A stretch of DNA of 64,000 nt, from assembly GCF_008014645.1 (NCBI RefSeq), contig NZ_VOWY01000013.1, positions 1 to 64,000 on the forward strand. Direction: 5' to 3'. Origin of the DNA: Collinsella sp. BA40. Lineage in GTDB: Bacteria > Actinomycetota > Coriobacteriia > Coriobacteriales > Coriobacteriaceae. This document shows, piece after piece, positions 18,837 to 27,015 of this stretch (its first letter is position 1; every line of letters starts with the position of its first letter). The position numbers were made by a program, and so were the translations under genes. The notes below the pieces were generated by a model. It was not told the origin of the DNA and did no database searches. It was given only the letters and a program-made list of their open reading frames with translations.

Positions 18837-20000
18837 ATGCGCTACATCAAGACGATCGACGACATCACCAAGGACGGGCGAATCGAGTTCGGCGAGGGCT
18901 ACGACTTCGTAGACGCGGCCGAGGAAGCCGACGCCATCCTCATGCGCTCGACCGATCTACACGGTTACGAACTACCCCGAAGCATCCGCGCCATCGCGCG
19001 ATGCGGCGCGGGCGTGAACAATATCCCCATCGAGGAGTACGCACGCCAGGGCGTCGTGGTGTTCAACTCGCCCGGCGCCAACTCCAACGCTGTAAAAGAG
19101 ATCGTGCTGGCCATGATGATCATGTCGAGCCGCGGCATCGTGCAGGCCATGCAGTGGGTGCGCGACAATGCGCGCGACCCGAATATCCTAGCCGATGCCG
19201 AAAAGGCCAAGAAGGCCTTCGTAGGCCGAGAGCTGCGCGGCAAGCGCGTGGGCATCGTAGGCCTGGGCAACGTGGGATCCAAGGTGGCCAATGCGTGCGT
19301 AGACCTTGGGATGGACGTGTACGGCTACGATCCGTTCATCTCCGTGGAGCACGCCTGGGCGCTCTCGCACAACGTGCAGCGGGTAGGCACGCTCGAGGAC
19401 CTTTGCCGTGGATGCGACTACCTCACGCTGCACGTGCCTTCGAAAGCCGACACGATCCGCATGATCTCGAGCGAGCAACTCGCCTTGCTTGCGCCCGGCG
19501 CCGTGCTCATCAACTTCGCCCGTGAGACGATCATCGACGAAGACGCTGTCGACGCCGCCCTGCGCACGGGCGCGCTTTCGTGGTTCGCCTGCGACTTCGC
19601 CACCCCTAAAACCGTGCGCATGCCGCATACGTTCATCACCACGCACTCGGGTGCGGGAACCGAAGAGGCCGAAGCGAACTGCGCGGACATGGCGATATCG
19701 GAGCTCAAAGATTATCTGGAGAACGGCAACATAGCCAACTCGGTGAACTACCCGGCGTGCAACATGGGCAAGGCGCGAGCCGCCAGCCGCGTAGCCTGCC
19801 TGCATGCCAACGTCCCCAACATGATCGGGCAGATCACGGCCGTCCTCGCCAAGGACAACGCCAACGTGCAGCGCATGGTCAACGAAAGCGCCGGCGAGAA
19901 CGCCTACACGATGTTTGATACCGATGAGCACCTCGACGCCCGGACGATCGATGCCCTCAAGCAGATACCCGCCATCCATCGCGTGCGCGTCATCAAATAG
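18837..20000 (+). CDS. serA: D-3-phosphoglycerate dehydrogenase
   Basis: 387 residues; NAD-dependent oxidation of 3-phosphoglycerate, the first step of serine synthesis. The Rossmann loop is VGIVGLGNVGSKVAN (about residue 140). Catalytic residues are Arg in INFARETIIDEDA, a Glu downstream and His in FITTHSGAGTEEA. The C-terminal 75 residues form an ACT domain (ACLHANVPNMIGQITAVLAK), usually the serine-feedback site. Compact form without an intervening domain. It lies 89 bases after serC and has an AAAAGGAA site. Confidence 0.97.
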   Translation: MRYIKTIDDITKDGRIEFGEGYDFVDAAEEADAILMRSTDLHGYELPRSIRAIARCGAGVNNIPIEEYARQGVVVFNSPGANSNAVKEIVLAMMIMSSRGIVQAMQWVRDNARDPNILADAEKAKKAFVGRELRGKRVGIVGLGNVGSKVANACVDLGMDVYGYDPFISVEHAWALSHNVQRVGTLEDLCRGCDYLTLHVPSKADTIRMISSEQLALLAPGAVLINFARETIIDEDAVDAALRTGALSWFACDFATPKTVRMPHTFITTHSGAGTEEAEANCADMAISELKDYLENGNIANSVNYPACNMGKARAASRVACLHANVPNMIGQITAVLAKDNANVQRMVNESAGENAYTMFDTDEHLDARTIDALKQIPAIHRVRVIK

Positions 20001-20114
20001 CACCGCTTCGGCGCGGGCGCCGTGTTTTTAAAACCCGCCGCGCTTCCCTGGGGTTAGGATAGATACATACGCGCGCTCGAAGCGCGCCCCGTGCACCACT
20101 GTGAGAGGACCGCC

Positions 20115-21371
20115 ATGAAAGCGCTGCCGTTTCCCTGCATCCGCCCCGTTCCCGAGCATGCCGCCGAGGTGGCCGCGCTGCCTTACGACGTGTTCGATCG
20201 CGCCGAGGCCGCTCGCTACGTATCCGAACGGCCGCTTTCGTTTTTGAACATCGACCGACCGGAGACGCAATTCGCGCCCGAACAGGACATGTACGCCCCC
20301 GAGGTCTACGCCCGCGCCTCCGAGCTGCTGCAGGAGCGCCTGGACGACCACACGCTCCTTCGCGACCCCGGCATGTGCTACTACCTCTACGAACTTGAGC
20401 GCAACGGCCGCGCGCAGACGGGCCTCGTCGCCGTGTGCGCGGTTTCGGAATTCGAGAACGGCACCATCAAGCGCCACGAGCTCACGCGCGAGGACAAGGA
20501 GCGCGACCGCATCGCGCATATCCGCGCGCTGGGCTGCCAGACGGGTCCGATCTTTCTGACCTATCGCGACCAGCCGGTTCTCGACTTCATCCTGAGCGCC
20601 GCCAAGCAGGCCACGCCGTTATACAACTTTGTGGACGATTCGGGCGTTCGCCAGACCGTGTGGGAGATCAAACGCCAAGATTCCGTAGAGGCCATCCGCG
20701 CAATGATGGATACCATCCCGTGCGCCTACATCGCCGACGGTCACCATCGTGCCGCCAGCGCCGTGAAGGTCGCCCGCTCCATGCGCGAGGAGGCGCAGGC
20801 AGCCGGCGCCTACACCGGCAAGGAGCCTTTCAACTACGTGCTATCCGTGCTGTTCCCGGCAAGCCAGCTCTCCATCCTGCCGTACAACCGCGTGGTGGCC
20901 GACCGCTGCGGTATGAGCGCCGATGAGCTGGTGACGCGCGTTGCGAACGCCGGGTTCCACGTGGAGGAGCGCGAGGGCGCGATCGAACCCGTGCATGCCG
21001 GCATCTTCGGTATGTACGCCTCGGGCCGTTGGTGGGCGCTCACGCCCGACGACGAGCTTGCCGCCAAGCTGCACGAGGCCGACCCGGTGGCATCGCTCGA
21101 TGTTTCCGTGCTGCAAGACCGCGTGCTGGGGCCCGTCCTGGGCATCGAGGACCCGCGGCTCGACGCGCGCATCGCGTTCGTGGGCGGAGTCCGCGGAACC
21201 GACGAGCTCGAGCGGCGCGCGGGCGAGGAGGGCGTAGCGTTTTCGCTGCACGCCACGAGCATCGACCAACTGCTCGCCGTTGCCGATGCAGGGCTGCTCA
21301 TGCCGCCCAAGTCCACATGGTTCAAGCCCAAACTGCGCAGCGGCCTGTTCATCCACCGCATTGCGAAATAG
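20115..21371 (+). CDS. DUF1015-family protein, serine-pathway associated
   Basis: 418-residue DUF1015 protein. The conserved YIADGHHRAASAVKVAR (about residues 210-226) is the family hallmark, reminiscent of the DGHHR motif of ParB/sulfiredoxin-fold kinases. The N-terminal IRPVPEHAAEVAALPYDVF is also typical. The gene follows serA by 114 bases and precedes a 138-residue TipAS-like gene with which it overlaps closely. DUF1015 genes beside serC-serA are a recurring arrangement in anaerobes, suggesting a role in phosphoserine or serine conversion; that role is inference. GAGAGGAC precedes ATG 20115. Confidence 0.85.
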   Translation: MKALPFPCIRPVPEHAAEVAALPYDVFDRAEAARYVSERPLSFLNIDRPETQFAPEQDMYAPEVYARASELLQERLDDHTLLRDPGMCYYLYELERNGRAQTGLVAVCAVSEFENGTIKRHELTREDKERDRIAHIRALGCQTGPIFLTYRDQPVLDFILSAAKQATPLYNFVDDSGVRQTVWEIKRQDSVEAIRAMMDTIPCAYIADGHHRAASAVKVARSMREEAQAAGAYTGKEPFNYVLSVLFPASQLSILPYNRVVADRCGMSADELVTRVANAGFHVEEREGAIEPVHAGIFGMYASGRWWALTPDDELAAKLHEADPVASLDVSVLQDRVLGPVLGIEDPRLDARIAFVGGVRGTDELERRAGEEGVAFSLHATSIDQLLAVADAGLLMPPKSTWFKPKLRSGLFIHRIAK

Positions 21372-21379
21372 GAGGACGC

Positions 21380-21796
21380 ATGGGCAAGAAGTCCGCTGCC
21401 ACGAAGACGCGGCGCCTTGTGGAAGATAACGAGCGCTCATACGGCTCGGAAGCGCGGGCGCGCTGGGGCGACGACGCCGTCGATGCGAGCAACCGCCTGC
21501 TACTCGGTCTGAGCGAGAGCGAGTTCGAGCGATTCCAAGCACTCGGAACGCAGATCAACACGGAGCTCGAGGCGGCGGTGCAGCGGGGGCTGGACCCCGT
21601 AGGCGAGACCGGCAAGCGCATCTGCGGCCTGCACCGAGAATGGCTCGGCTACACATGGAGCTTCTACACGCCCGAAGCGCACCGTGGCCTGGCCGAGATG
21701 TACGTGGCGGACGAACGCTTTACCGCCTACTATGACGGCGCCGTGACGGGCTGCGCTGCCTTGCTGCATGACGCGATCTGCGCCTGGGCGAAGTAG
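21380..21796 (+). CDS. Stand-alone TipAS-domain protein
   Basis: 138 residues matching the TipAS effector domain of MerR-type regulators such as TipAL: ARWGDDAVDASNRLLLGLSESEFERFQALGTQINTEL, then HREWLGYTWSFYTPEAHRGLAEMYVADERFTAYYDG. The MerR DNA-binding part is absent, as in the free TipAS form that binds thiopeptides. ATG 21380 starts 8 bases after the DUF1015 stop with GGAGGACGC between, so it is in the same operon. Its role might be drug sequestration or a non-antibiotic ligand role; not decidable here. Confidence 0.85.
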   Translation: MGKKSAATKTRRLVEDNERSYGSEARARWGDDAVDASNRLLLGLSESEFERFQALGTQINTELEAAVQRGLDPVGETGKRICGLHREWLGYTWSFYTPEAHRGLAEMYVADERFTAYYDGAVTGCAALLHDAICAWAK

Positions 21797-21972
21797 GCCG
21801 GCCGTGAGCGCCTCCGACATCGCGCAGCTCACAAATGGTAACGGCAATTTGTTGCATCCATGAAGATGGAGCCGTGGTCGGACTCCCCCACTCGAAACCG
21901 CTTACTCCGTCGCTGTTCGGGTAAACCACAGTTGAGGATTACCTTACATGTGTATGTTAGGAGATTTCGACC

Positions 21973-22575
21973 ATGGCACACTTTAATGAATTCGACCGTA
22001 CGGGACACGATCCGTTCATCTTCGACGAACGCGGCATGATCGACCGCGGCATCAAGACGGTCCGCTGGATTTACGGCGTCACAGGCGTGATGGGCTTGCT
22101 CGCGGGCGCGGCCCTGCTCTTCTGGCCGGTCAAGACCATGGTCGTGCTCACGGTGGTACTGGGCGTGTACTTCATCGTCGCCGCGATCGTGAGGCTCGTT
22201 GCGGCCATCGGGGCACCCATCCTGCCGTCCGGCTGGCGCGCGCTGAGCATCATCACCAGCTTGCTGCTGCTCTTCGGCGGCATCGTCATGGTGCGCAACC
22301 AAGCGCTTTCCGCAGCGGCGCTCACCACGTTCGCGGTGCTCGCCATCGGATTTGGCTGGATCATCGAGGGCGTGATGACGCTCGTGGAATCGGGCGCCGT
22401 GCACAACCGCGGCCTGGCCGTGTTCTCCGGTGTGCTATCGATCATCGCGGGTATCGTGGTGTTCCTGTTCCCGCTGGAATCGACCGAGATGCTCGTGCTC
22501 TTCGCCGGCGCCGCCCTCGCGGTGCTGGGGGCGACGCTGCTCGTACGCGCTTTCACGTTTGGACGGGTGGATTAG
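21973..22575 (+). CDS. HdeD-like DUF308 membrane protein
   Basis: 200 residues with six hydrophobic helices in three pairs, the DUF308/HdeD pattern: WIYGVTGVMGLLAGAALLFWPVK, MVVLTVVLGVYFIVAAIVRLV, and GLAVFSGVLSIIAGIVVFLFPLES. HdeD of enteric bacteria is linked to acid stress; the role in Gram-positives is unknown. TTAGGAGA lies 9 bases before ATG 21973. It is followed by repeat element copy B. Confidence 0.88.
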   Translation: MAHFNEFDRTGHDPFIFDERGMIDRGIKTVRWIYGVTGVMGLLAGAALLFWPVKTMVVLTVVLGVYFIVAAIVRLVAAIGAPILPSGWRALSIITSLLLLFGGIVMVRNQALSAAALTTFAVLAIGFGWIIEGVMTLVESGAVHNRGLAVFSGVLSIIAGIVVFLFPLESTEMLVLFAGAALAVLGATLLVRAFTFGRVD

Positions 22576-22617
22576 GATCGCGCGCGAGCGCTTTGGGCGG
22601 GCGCAAGCGTATCCATA

Positions 22618-22742
22618 ACGTTTTTCGTGCGAATATGCCAAATGCCAAAGTAGACCCTCGATTCGCGTTAAAGAAACCGCAGGTCAGAGAATTGCTATAA
22701 CACGGGTATACAAAGGCATTTCAGAAACCAGTACGAAAAAGT
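22618..22742. repeat. Dispersed structured element, copy B (divergent)
   Basis: The core AAACCGCAGGTC...GAATTGCTAT (22674-22698) matches copies A and C, but the arms have other sequence. TTTTTCGT and AAATGCC on the left (22621-22646) face their exact complements at the same spacing on the right (22715-22740). Inner TAGACCC/GGGTATA pair at 6 of 7. Arms that change yet remain complementary argue for selection on structure. Confidence 0.55.
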
Positions 22743-22789
22743 ACCTCGATACATCTCGAGCCCGCCGCGAAAGAGGGCGACGACGCCCC

Positions 22790-23095
22790 CTACTGCATTA
22801 CCTTGTCCATCAGCTCCTCGTAGGTGCTCACGAAATCGTAGCGCACGTCGTCCTCACCCAGTTGCCCATCATCGTTGGTACGCCTGGGAGGCGCAATCGT
22901 CGCCTCCGCGCCGGTGCGGCGGTCCCGAATGATCACATCGAAGTCGCAAATGTCGGCAACCGTCGCAAGCGACGGCGAGGGCCGCTTCGACGCGTTGCGA
23001 ACGCACTCGCGGGACTTGCCGAGCGCAAGCGATGCAGCATGCGAATTAGTCCCAGCGCTGTCCACTAAATGCCTGATTGCCTTGCTTACCTGTAT
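22790..23095 (-). pseudogene. Small XRE-like regulator, start codon lost
   Basis: The frame reads VSKAIRHLVDSAGTNSHAASLALGKSRECVRNASKR and then PSLATVADICDFDVIIRDRRTG, a lambda-repressor-like HTH plus short tail as in small XRE proteins of Coriobacteriia. No ATG precedes the helix-turn-helix. An AGAAGGAAA site sits just before an ATA codon at 23095, exactly where the start is expected. The only standard start is GTG 23065, inside the domain and without a good site. Probably a decayed gene or one using a rare start. Confidence 0.5.
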
Positions 23096-23348
23096 AAATG
23101 TTTCCTTCTGTATTCCACATATGGATTATAGGGGACGCACGCAGCTGAATACATTCGCCGTGCAACGCTCATTTGCTATTGCCCAAATAGTACGCTGCTC
23201 CTAATGCAATCACACCACAGCAATGAACCGGAACACGGGATCCAATAAGGAGAAATCAAGGTGTCCAGGGACGAAACCAACGTCGCCTGCAGGCGGTTAC
23301 GCATGCCGCGCACTGATGAAGCGCAAGGCGTGTAGAGATGCACGCTGA
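23096..23348. other. Intergenic stretch distal to the CRISPR array
   Basis: About 250 bases between the XRE-like relic and the decayed end of the array. Short open frames are present on both strands but none has a family, a credible start or coding-like composition. It is more AT-rich at 23080-23230 than its surroundings. I see no gene here. Confidence 0.5.
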
Positions 23349-23451
23349 ACCGCGAACCCGCGAACGCGGGGAGCACTTCGAGCTTGTCAGCGCGAATGCC
23401 GAGCTTGCGGGGAGCACTCGTGCCCCGGCTCCTTGCCGTGGCGTAATTGCA
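23349..23451 (-). CRISPR. Decayed distal end of the CRISPR array
   Basis: Two degenerate units precede the first good repeat. One ends CGAACGCGGGGAGCAC (to 23376). The other ends GCTTGCGGGGAGCAC (to 23417) and lies exactly one 62-base period before the repeat at 23452. The two are only 41 bases apart, so a deletion occurred. Repeat decay is typical of the end farthest from the leader. Confidence 0.75.
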
Positions 23452-24907
23452 GGATCATCCCCGCGTACGCGGGGAGCACCCGGGTCGACCATGGCCACGC
23501 ACTCGGGGCCGAGGGATCATCCCCGCGTACGCGGGGAGCACCTTCGCGGCGAGGTCGATCAGGTTGTCTATCTCGGGATCATCCCCGCGTACGCGGGGAG
23601 CACCGGATTCGAGTCGACGACCGAGGTCGACAAGGGGGGGGATCATCCCCGCGAACGCGGGGAGCACAGATGGCATCCGGTGCAGTGCGCGCAGCATCGC
23701 AGGGATCATCCCCGCGTACGCGGGGAGCACCTTGGTTGTGCTCCCACACCTTGTTAGCGATTCGGGATCATCCCCGCGTACGCGGGGAGCACAAAGTCAT
23801 TCACAAATACACCTACACTGGACATGGGATCATCCCCGCGTACGCGGGGAGCACCCACGGTGGAGCGATCATCGTCGAGGCTATCGAGGGATCATCCCCG
23901 CGTACGCGGGGAGCACCCGAGCGCATCGCCGCCGACCCGCGACACGGCTAGGATCATCCCCGCGTACGCGGGGAGCACTGCGTTGTCGTCGCCCACCTTG
24001 ATCGTAGTCAGGGGATCATCCCCGCGTACGCGGGGAGCACGCCGCAGCAACGTATACAAGGTAGCAATCGGCGGGGATCATCCCCGCGTACGCGGGGAGC
24101 ACTGTGCAAGATGTACGAGGACTGGGGATACGATTAGGATCATCCCCGCGTACGCGGGGAGCACTTCTTGACGAAGAATTTAACAGCGGATTGTTTGGGG
24201 ATCATCCCCGCGTACGCGGGGAGCACACACGAGTCGGCAAGGACGGCGAGCCGGACGTGGGGATCATCCCCGCGTACGCGGGGAGCACGGTTGTCGCAGT
24301 AGGTTTCGCACTTATGTCGCAGGGATCATCCCCGCGTACGCGGGGAGCACTGATTCTGATTGGAAACCTTCGGAATAAAGTTGGGGATCATCCCCGCGTA
24401 CGCGGGGAGCACTTGTGGATTACTTTCTTTAGGCCAGCCGCAGTGGGGATCATCCCCGCGTACGCGGGGAGCACCCAAAGACAACACCGTTGTATACGAA
24501 CGCCACGGGGATCATCCCCGCGTACGCGGGGAGCACCATCGGCGGGCTTGCCGCGATACGGGATGCGCGGGATCATCCCCGCGTACGCGGGGAGCACCCC
24601 GCGCTTCGTCTTCACGATTGGGGATTCGAGGGGATCATCCCCGCGTACGCGGGGAGCACCGGCTGCGAGGTTCCCGAGGACGTTTGCATCATGGGATCAT
24701 CCCCGCGTACGCGGGGAGCACGATGGCCTGGGAGTCGTGCGGATTGTCCGGCTGAGGATCATCCCCGCGTACGCGGGGAGCACGCAGACGGCGCGGGATT
24801 TGGCCGCGTGCTCCTCGGGATCATCCCCGCGTACGCGGGGAGCACGATCGAGGAGGTCCGCGCCGACTTCGAGGAGCGGGGATCATCCCCGCGTACGCGG
24901 GGAGCAC
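23452..24907 (-). CRISPR. Type I-E CRISPR array, 24 repeats and 23 spacers
   Basis: 24 copies of a 28-base repeat, ggatcatccccgcg + tacgcggggagcac as written on the + strand. The transcribed (minus) form begins GTGCTCCCCGCG and ends GGGGATGATCC, with a perfect 16-base hairpin; this is the E. coli-type I-E orientation. The period is 62 bases except three: 64, 63 and 61. The base after each repeat on the minus strand is C in 20 and T in 4, so the functional repeat is 29 bases and spacers are mostly 33. One repeat (23640) has AA instead of TA at its centre. The leader side is at 24907, next to cas2. Confidence 0.98.
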
Positions 24908-24985
24908 ACTTATTTACCTGCGATCCCAATGGTCGGTCTGGCAGTTTTGCATCACTTTATCCAAAGCGACGTGCCCTGTGCCTCT
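24908..24985 (-). promoter_or_regulatory. CRISPR leader, overlapping the cas2 3' end
   Basis: Only 49 bases separate the leader-side repeat from the cas2 stop, so the leader must run into the cas2 coding sequence. The minus strand reads TTTGGATAAAGTGATGCAAAA, the most AT-rich stretch here, about 45-70 bases before the first repeat and a plausible promoter zone. Bounds are approximate. Confidence 0.5.
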
Positions 24986-25313
24986 TGCTTGCATCGCTCC
25001 AGCCTGACTTCCTGGCTCCATAGTAACTCTCATCTTCGCAACCGTTCGGCCTCTCCATCAAAACCAAACCATCGCAATCCCTAGGCTTCCAACTAGACCG
25101 ATGAACGCGAAACGCAACATGCTGTTCGTTGCTGGCCGAATAAGCCATTATCGCCTTGCCATCATTTACGAAAGCAGTGACCCTCGTCCAAAGAGCCTCC
25201 CGGACACGGGCGGAAACATGACCAACGAACACGCCTGTTGATATCTCAAACAGCCACCGTGACAAATCTCCCCGAACACTGGGCGGACAAGCGGTCACAA
25301 CTATCACAATCAT
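24957..25313 (-). CDS. cas2: Cas2e, CRISPR spacer-integration subunit
   Basis: 118 residues of the type I-E Cas2 family (CasCd/Cas2e). Conserved parts: MIVIVVTACPPSVRGDLSRWLFEISTGVFVGHVSARVREALW and IMAYSASNEQHVAFRVHR. With Cas1 it forms the integrase that adds spacers. The conserved domain ends near residue 90 (DCDGLVLMERP); the last ~28 residues are a basic extension encoded over the leader region. The ATG overlaps the cas1 stop by 4 bases. Confidence 0.95.
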   Translation of the reverse strand: MIVIVVTACPPSVRGDLSRWLFEISTGVFVGHVSARVREALWTRVTAFVNDGKAIMAYSASNEQHVAFRVHRSSWKPRDCDGLVLMERPNGCEDESYYGARKSGWSDASKRHRARRFG

Positions 25314-26302
25314 GACTCTTCACCCACCTGATCATCATCGCATCCATAGGACTTGCCATACGCGACTTCGCCGAGCTTGTCATCCCAAAGAGCGAGTGAC
25401 TCGGCATCACTTTTCTCATCTGGAACAACGTTAAGGAGCCGCTTAATATCCTTAGCCACCCTTCCCAGCAAAGACATATCGTAGAACCGATCCCTCATTG
25501 CATGCCGCACGGCGCTGCCGATATCCTCAGGCTGCTTCGCCGCAACCTCAAATGCCACCGGAATCGAAAGCTCCGCCTTATATAAATCGGCAATGTCGTA
25601 AACGAAAGAACGCTCATGACCGACATGCACAAACCCCAAGCCAGGCGAGCATCCAATGGCAACGATCACCGCATGGACAACTCCATACAAACATGCATGC
25701 GCCGCGGATAGCGCCTTGTTGATCTCCGTGCCGCTTTCGTAGTCGTCATGATCATACGTGCGCTTATCCCACTCCACGCCAGTCTTCTTCGACAACGAAC
25801 GATATACCGACCGAACTCGAGCCCCCTCTCGACCACGAAGCTGCTGCATAGTCAACTTCGAAACATCTTCATGGGGAAATCTCATTTGATACATCACCCG
25901 AGCGACCGCGAGTCTGCTCCGAGTATTCGAAACGAGCTTAGCCTGTTGCTGTAAAAGGGCGGAAGAATGGGCGAGCGGCCGCGCAGCTGCATACATCCTC
26001 ACCCCGTTCTCCCCCACCCAAACAACCGTAGCTCCATTCTCCGCTATAGCCGACATCGCCTTATGGCTCACGGACGAACCAGGGCCGAGCATCAAGACGC
26101 CCAGGGATGCCGAAGGAAGCCTAACAACCCCCTCGGCATCCGTAACAGTGATGGCGTTGTCTTCCTGACCGATTACGCATCGCTCGAAGTACGCAAATGA
26201 TATCCGGTCTTCCATGCGAGCAAGTTCGATAACATCCGGCGGAGGTGGGGCCTTACGCGATATCGTCGTAGATCGAGCAACCCTTTCCTCATCACTCATC
26301 AT
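25310..26302 (-). CDS. cas1: Cas1e, CRISPR integrase
   Basis: 330 residues, slightly longer than the ~305 usual for Cas1e. The three metal-binding catalytic residues are visible: Glu in GREGARVRSVY (about 156), His in VGHERSF (about 227) and Asp in YDIADLYK (about 238). The N-terminal beta domain starts at DRISFAYFERCVIGQ. The start is ATG 26302 (or the adjacent ATG), 8 bases after cas6e; longer upstream readings lie inside cas6e in another frame. It overlaps cas2 by ATGA. Confidence 0.97.
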   Translation of the reverse strand: MMSDEERVARSTTISRKAPPPPDVIELARMEDRISFAYFERCVIGQEDNAITVTDAEGVVRLPSASLGVLMLGPGSSVSHKAMSAIAENGATVVWVGENGVRMYAAARPLAHSSALLQQQAKLVSNTRSRLAVARVMYQMRFPHEDVSKLTMQQLRGREGARVRSVYRSLSKKTGVEWDKRTYDHDDYESGTEINKALSAAHACLYGVVHAVIVAIGCSPGLGFVHVGHERSFVYDIADLYKAELSIPVAFEVAAKQPEDIGSAVRHAMRDRFYDMSLLGRVAKDIKRLLNVVPDEKSDAESLALWDDKLGEVAYGKSYGCDDDQVGEES

Positions 26303-26310
26303 GCTAGCCC

Positions 26311-26997
26311 CTACGGTTTGGCAATGGTCAACAATCCGCAGCCAAAGCCTTTTGCACGCCCGATACCGCATACAAGCGCCTTCCGAAACAGCTCGGCATC
26401 GGAGATTTCTAGAAGACCATCGTAGCGAGCAGTCCCCAAAGTAACCTGCTTGCCACTGCGGGCGAAGCGCTCCTTGCGACTTTGGCTCACCCTTACCTGC
26501 GGCTCTCCCGCGGCGTTGAGGGGAATGCGAAAACCGTACCCCTCGCAACGCTTGAGAAGCCAATCGATTTGCTGCTCCGACGTCACTTCCGCCTGAAGCG
26601 TACCCACAACGCCATCTCGCTTGACCAGGCCCTTATCGACGAGGACCTTGCGAACTGGATTCGCTTTGAGGCGAAAGGCCCAAAGTTGCCCTGCTTGCAG
26701 CCCATCGAGCCGCTCATCATATTCTTTCGTTCGAATCGCTGAACAATCGAGCGACAATCGCTTGCACAGCAAGTCGGAATCAGGAGCAGCCGGGCTCACG
26801 ATGAACAACCGAGCGGCGTTCGAAAACTCAGAAACATCGAGACGCCACAGGATGCGCCCCTCAGTCGATTCTCCGCTCGAGGAACCCGCATTTCCAGAGC
26901 AAGCCGCCTCAACCAACGCGTGGATACGGTAAGGCGAGACAATATGCCGATAGGTTGACTCCGACCCCTGATCGAGCTCAAGGCAAGATAGATACAT
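26311..26997 (-). CDS. cas6e: Cas6e, crRNA-processing endoribonuclease of Cascade
   Basis: 228 residues, CasE/Cse3 family. It cuts pre-crRNA at the base of the repeat hairpin and stays bound to the 3' hairpin. The N-terminal ferredoxin-like domain includes SPYRIHALVEAAC, where the His is the likely catalytic residue. The C-terminal GIGRAKGFGCGLLTI is the Gly-rich loop of Cas6. It must recognise the CCCCGCG-type hairpin of this array. It lies 18 bases after cas5. Confidence 0.95.
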   Translation of the reverse strand: MYLSCLELDQGSESTYRHIVSPYRIHALVEAACSGNAGSSSGESTEGRILWRLDVSEFSNAARLFIVSPAAPDSDLLCKRLSLDCSAIRTKEYDERLDGLQAGQLWAFRLKANPVRKVLVDKGLVKRDGVVGTLQAEVTSEQQIDWLLKRCEGYGFRIPLNAAGEPQVRVSQSRKERFARSGKQVTLGTARYDGLLEISDAELFRKALVCGIGRAKGFGCGLLTIAKP

Positions 26998-27015
26998 AGC
27001 ACCCTCCTTTCCGGG

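Noticed and set aside
23338-25084. Long open frames across the CRISPR array (up to 326 codons, repeating SSPRTRGA and similar)
   Set aside because: Translation of the repeat itself; no start sites, no family.
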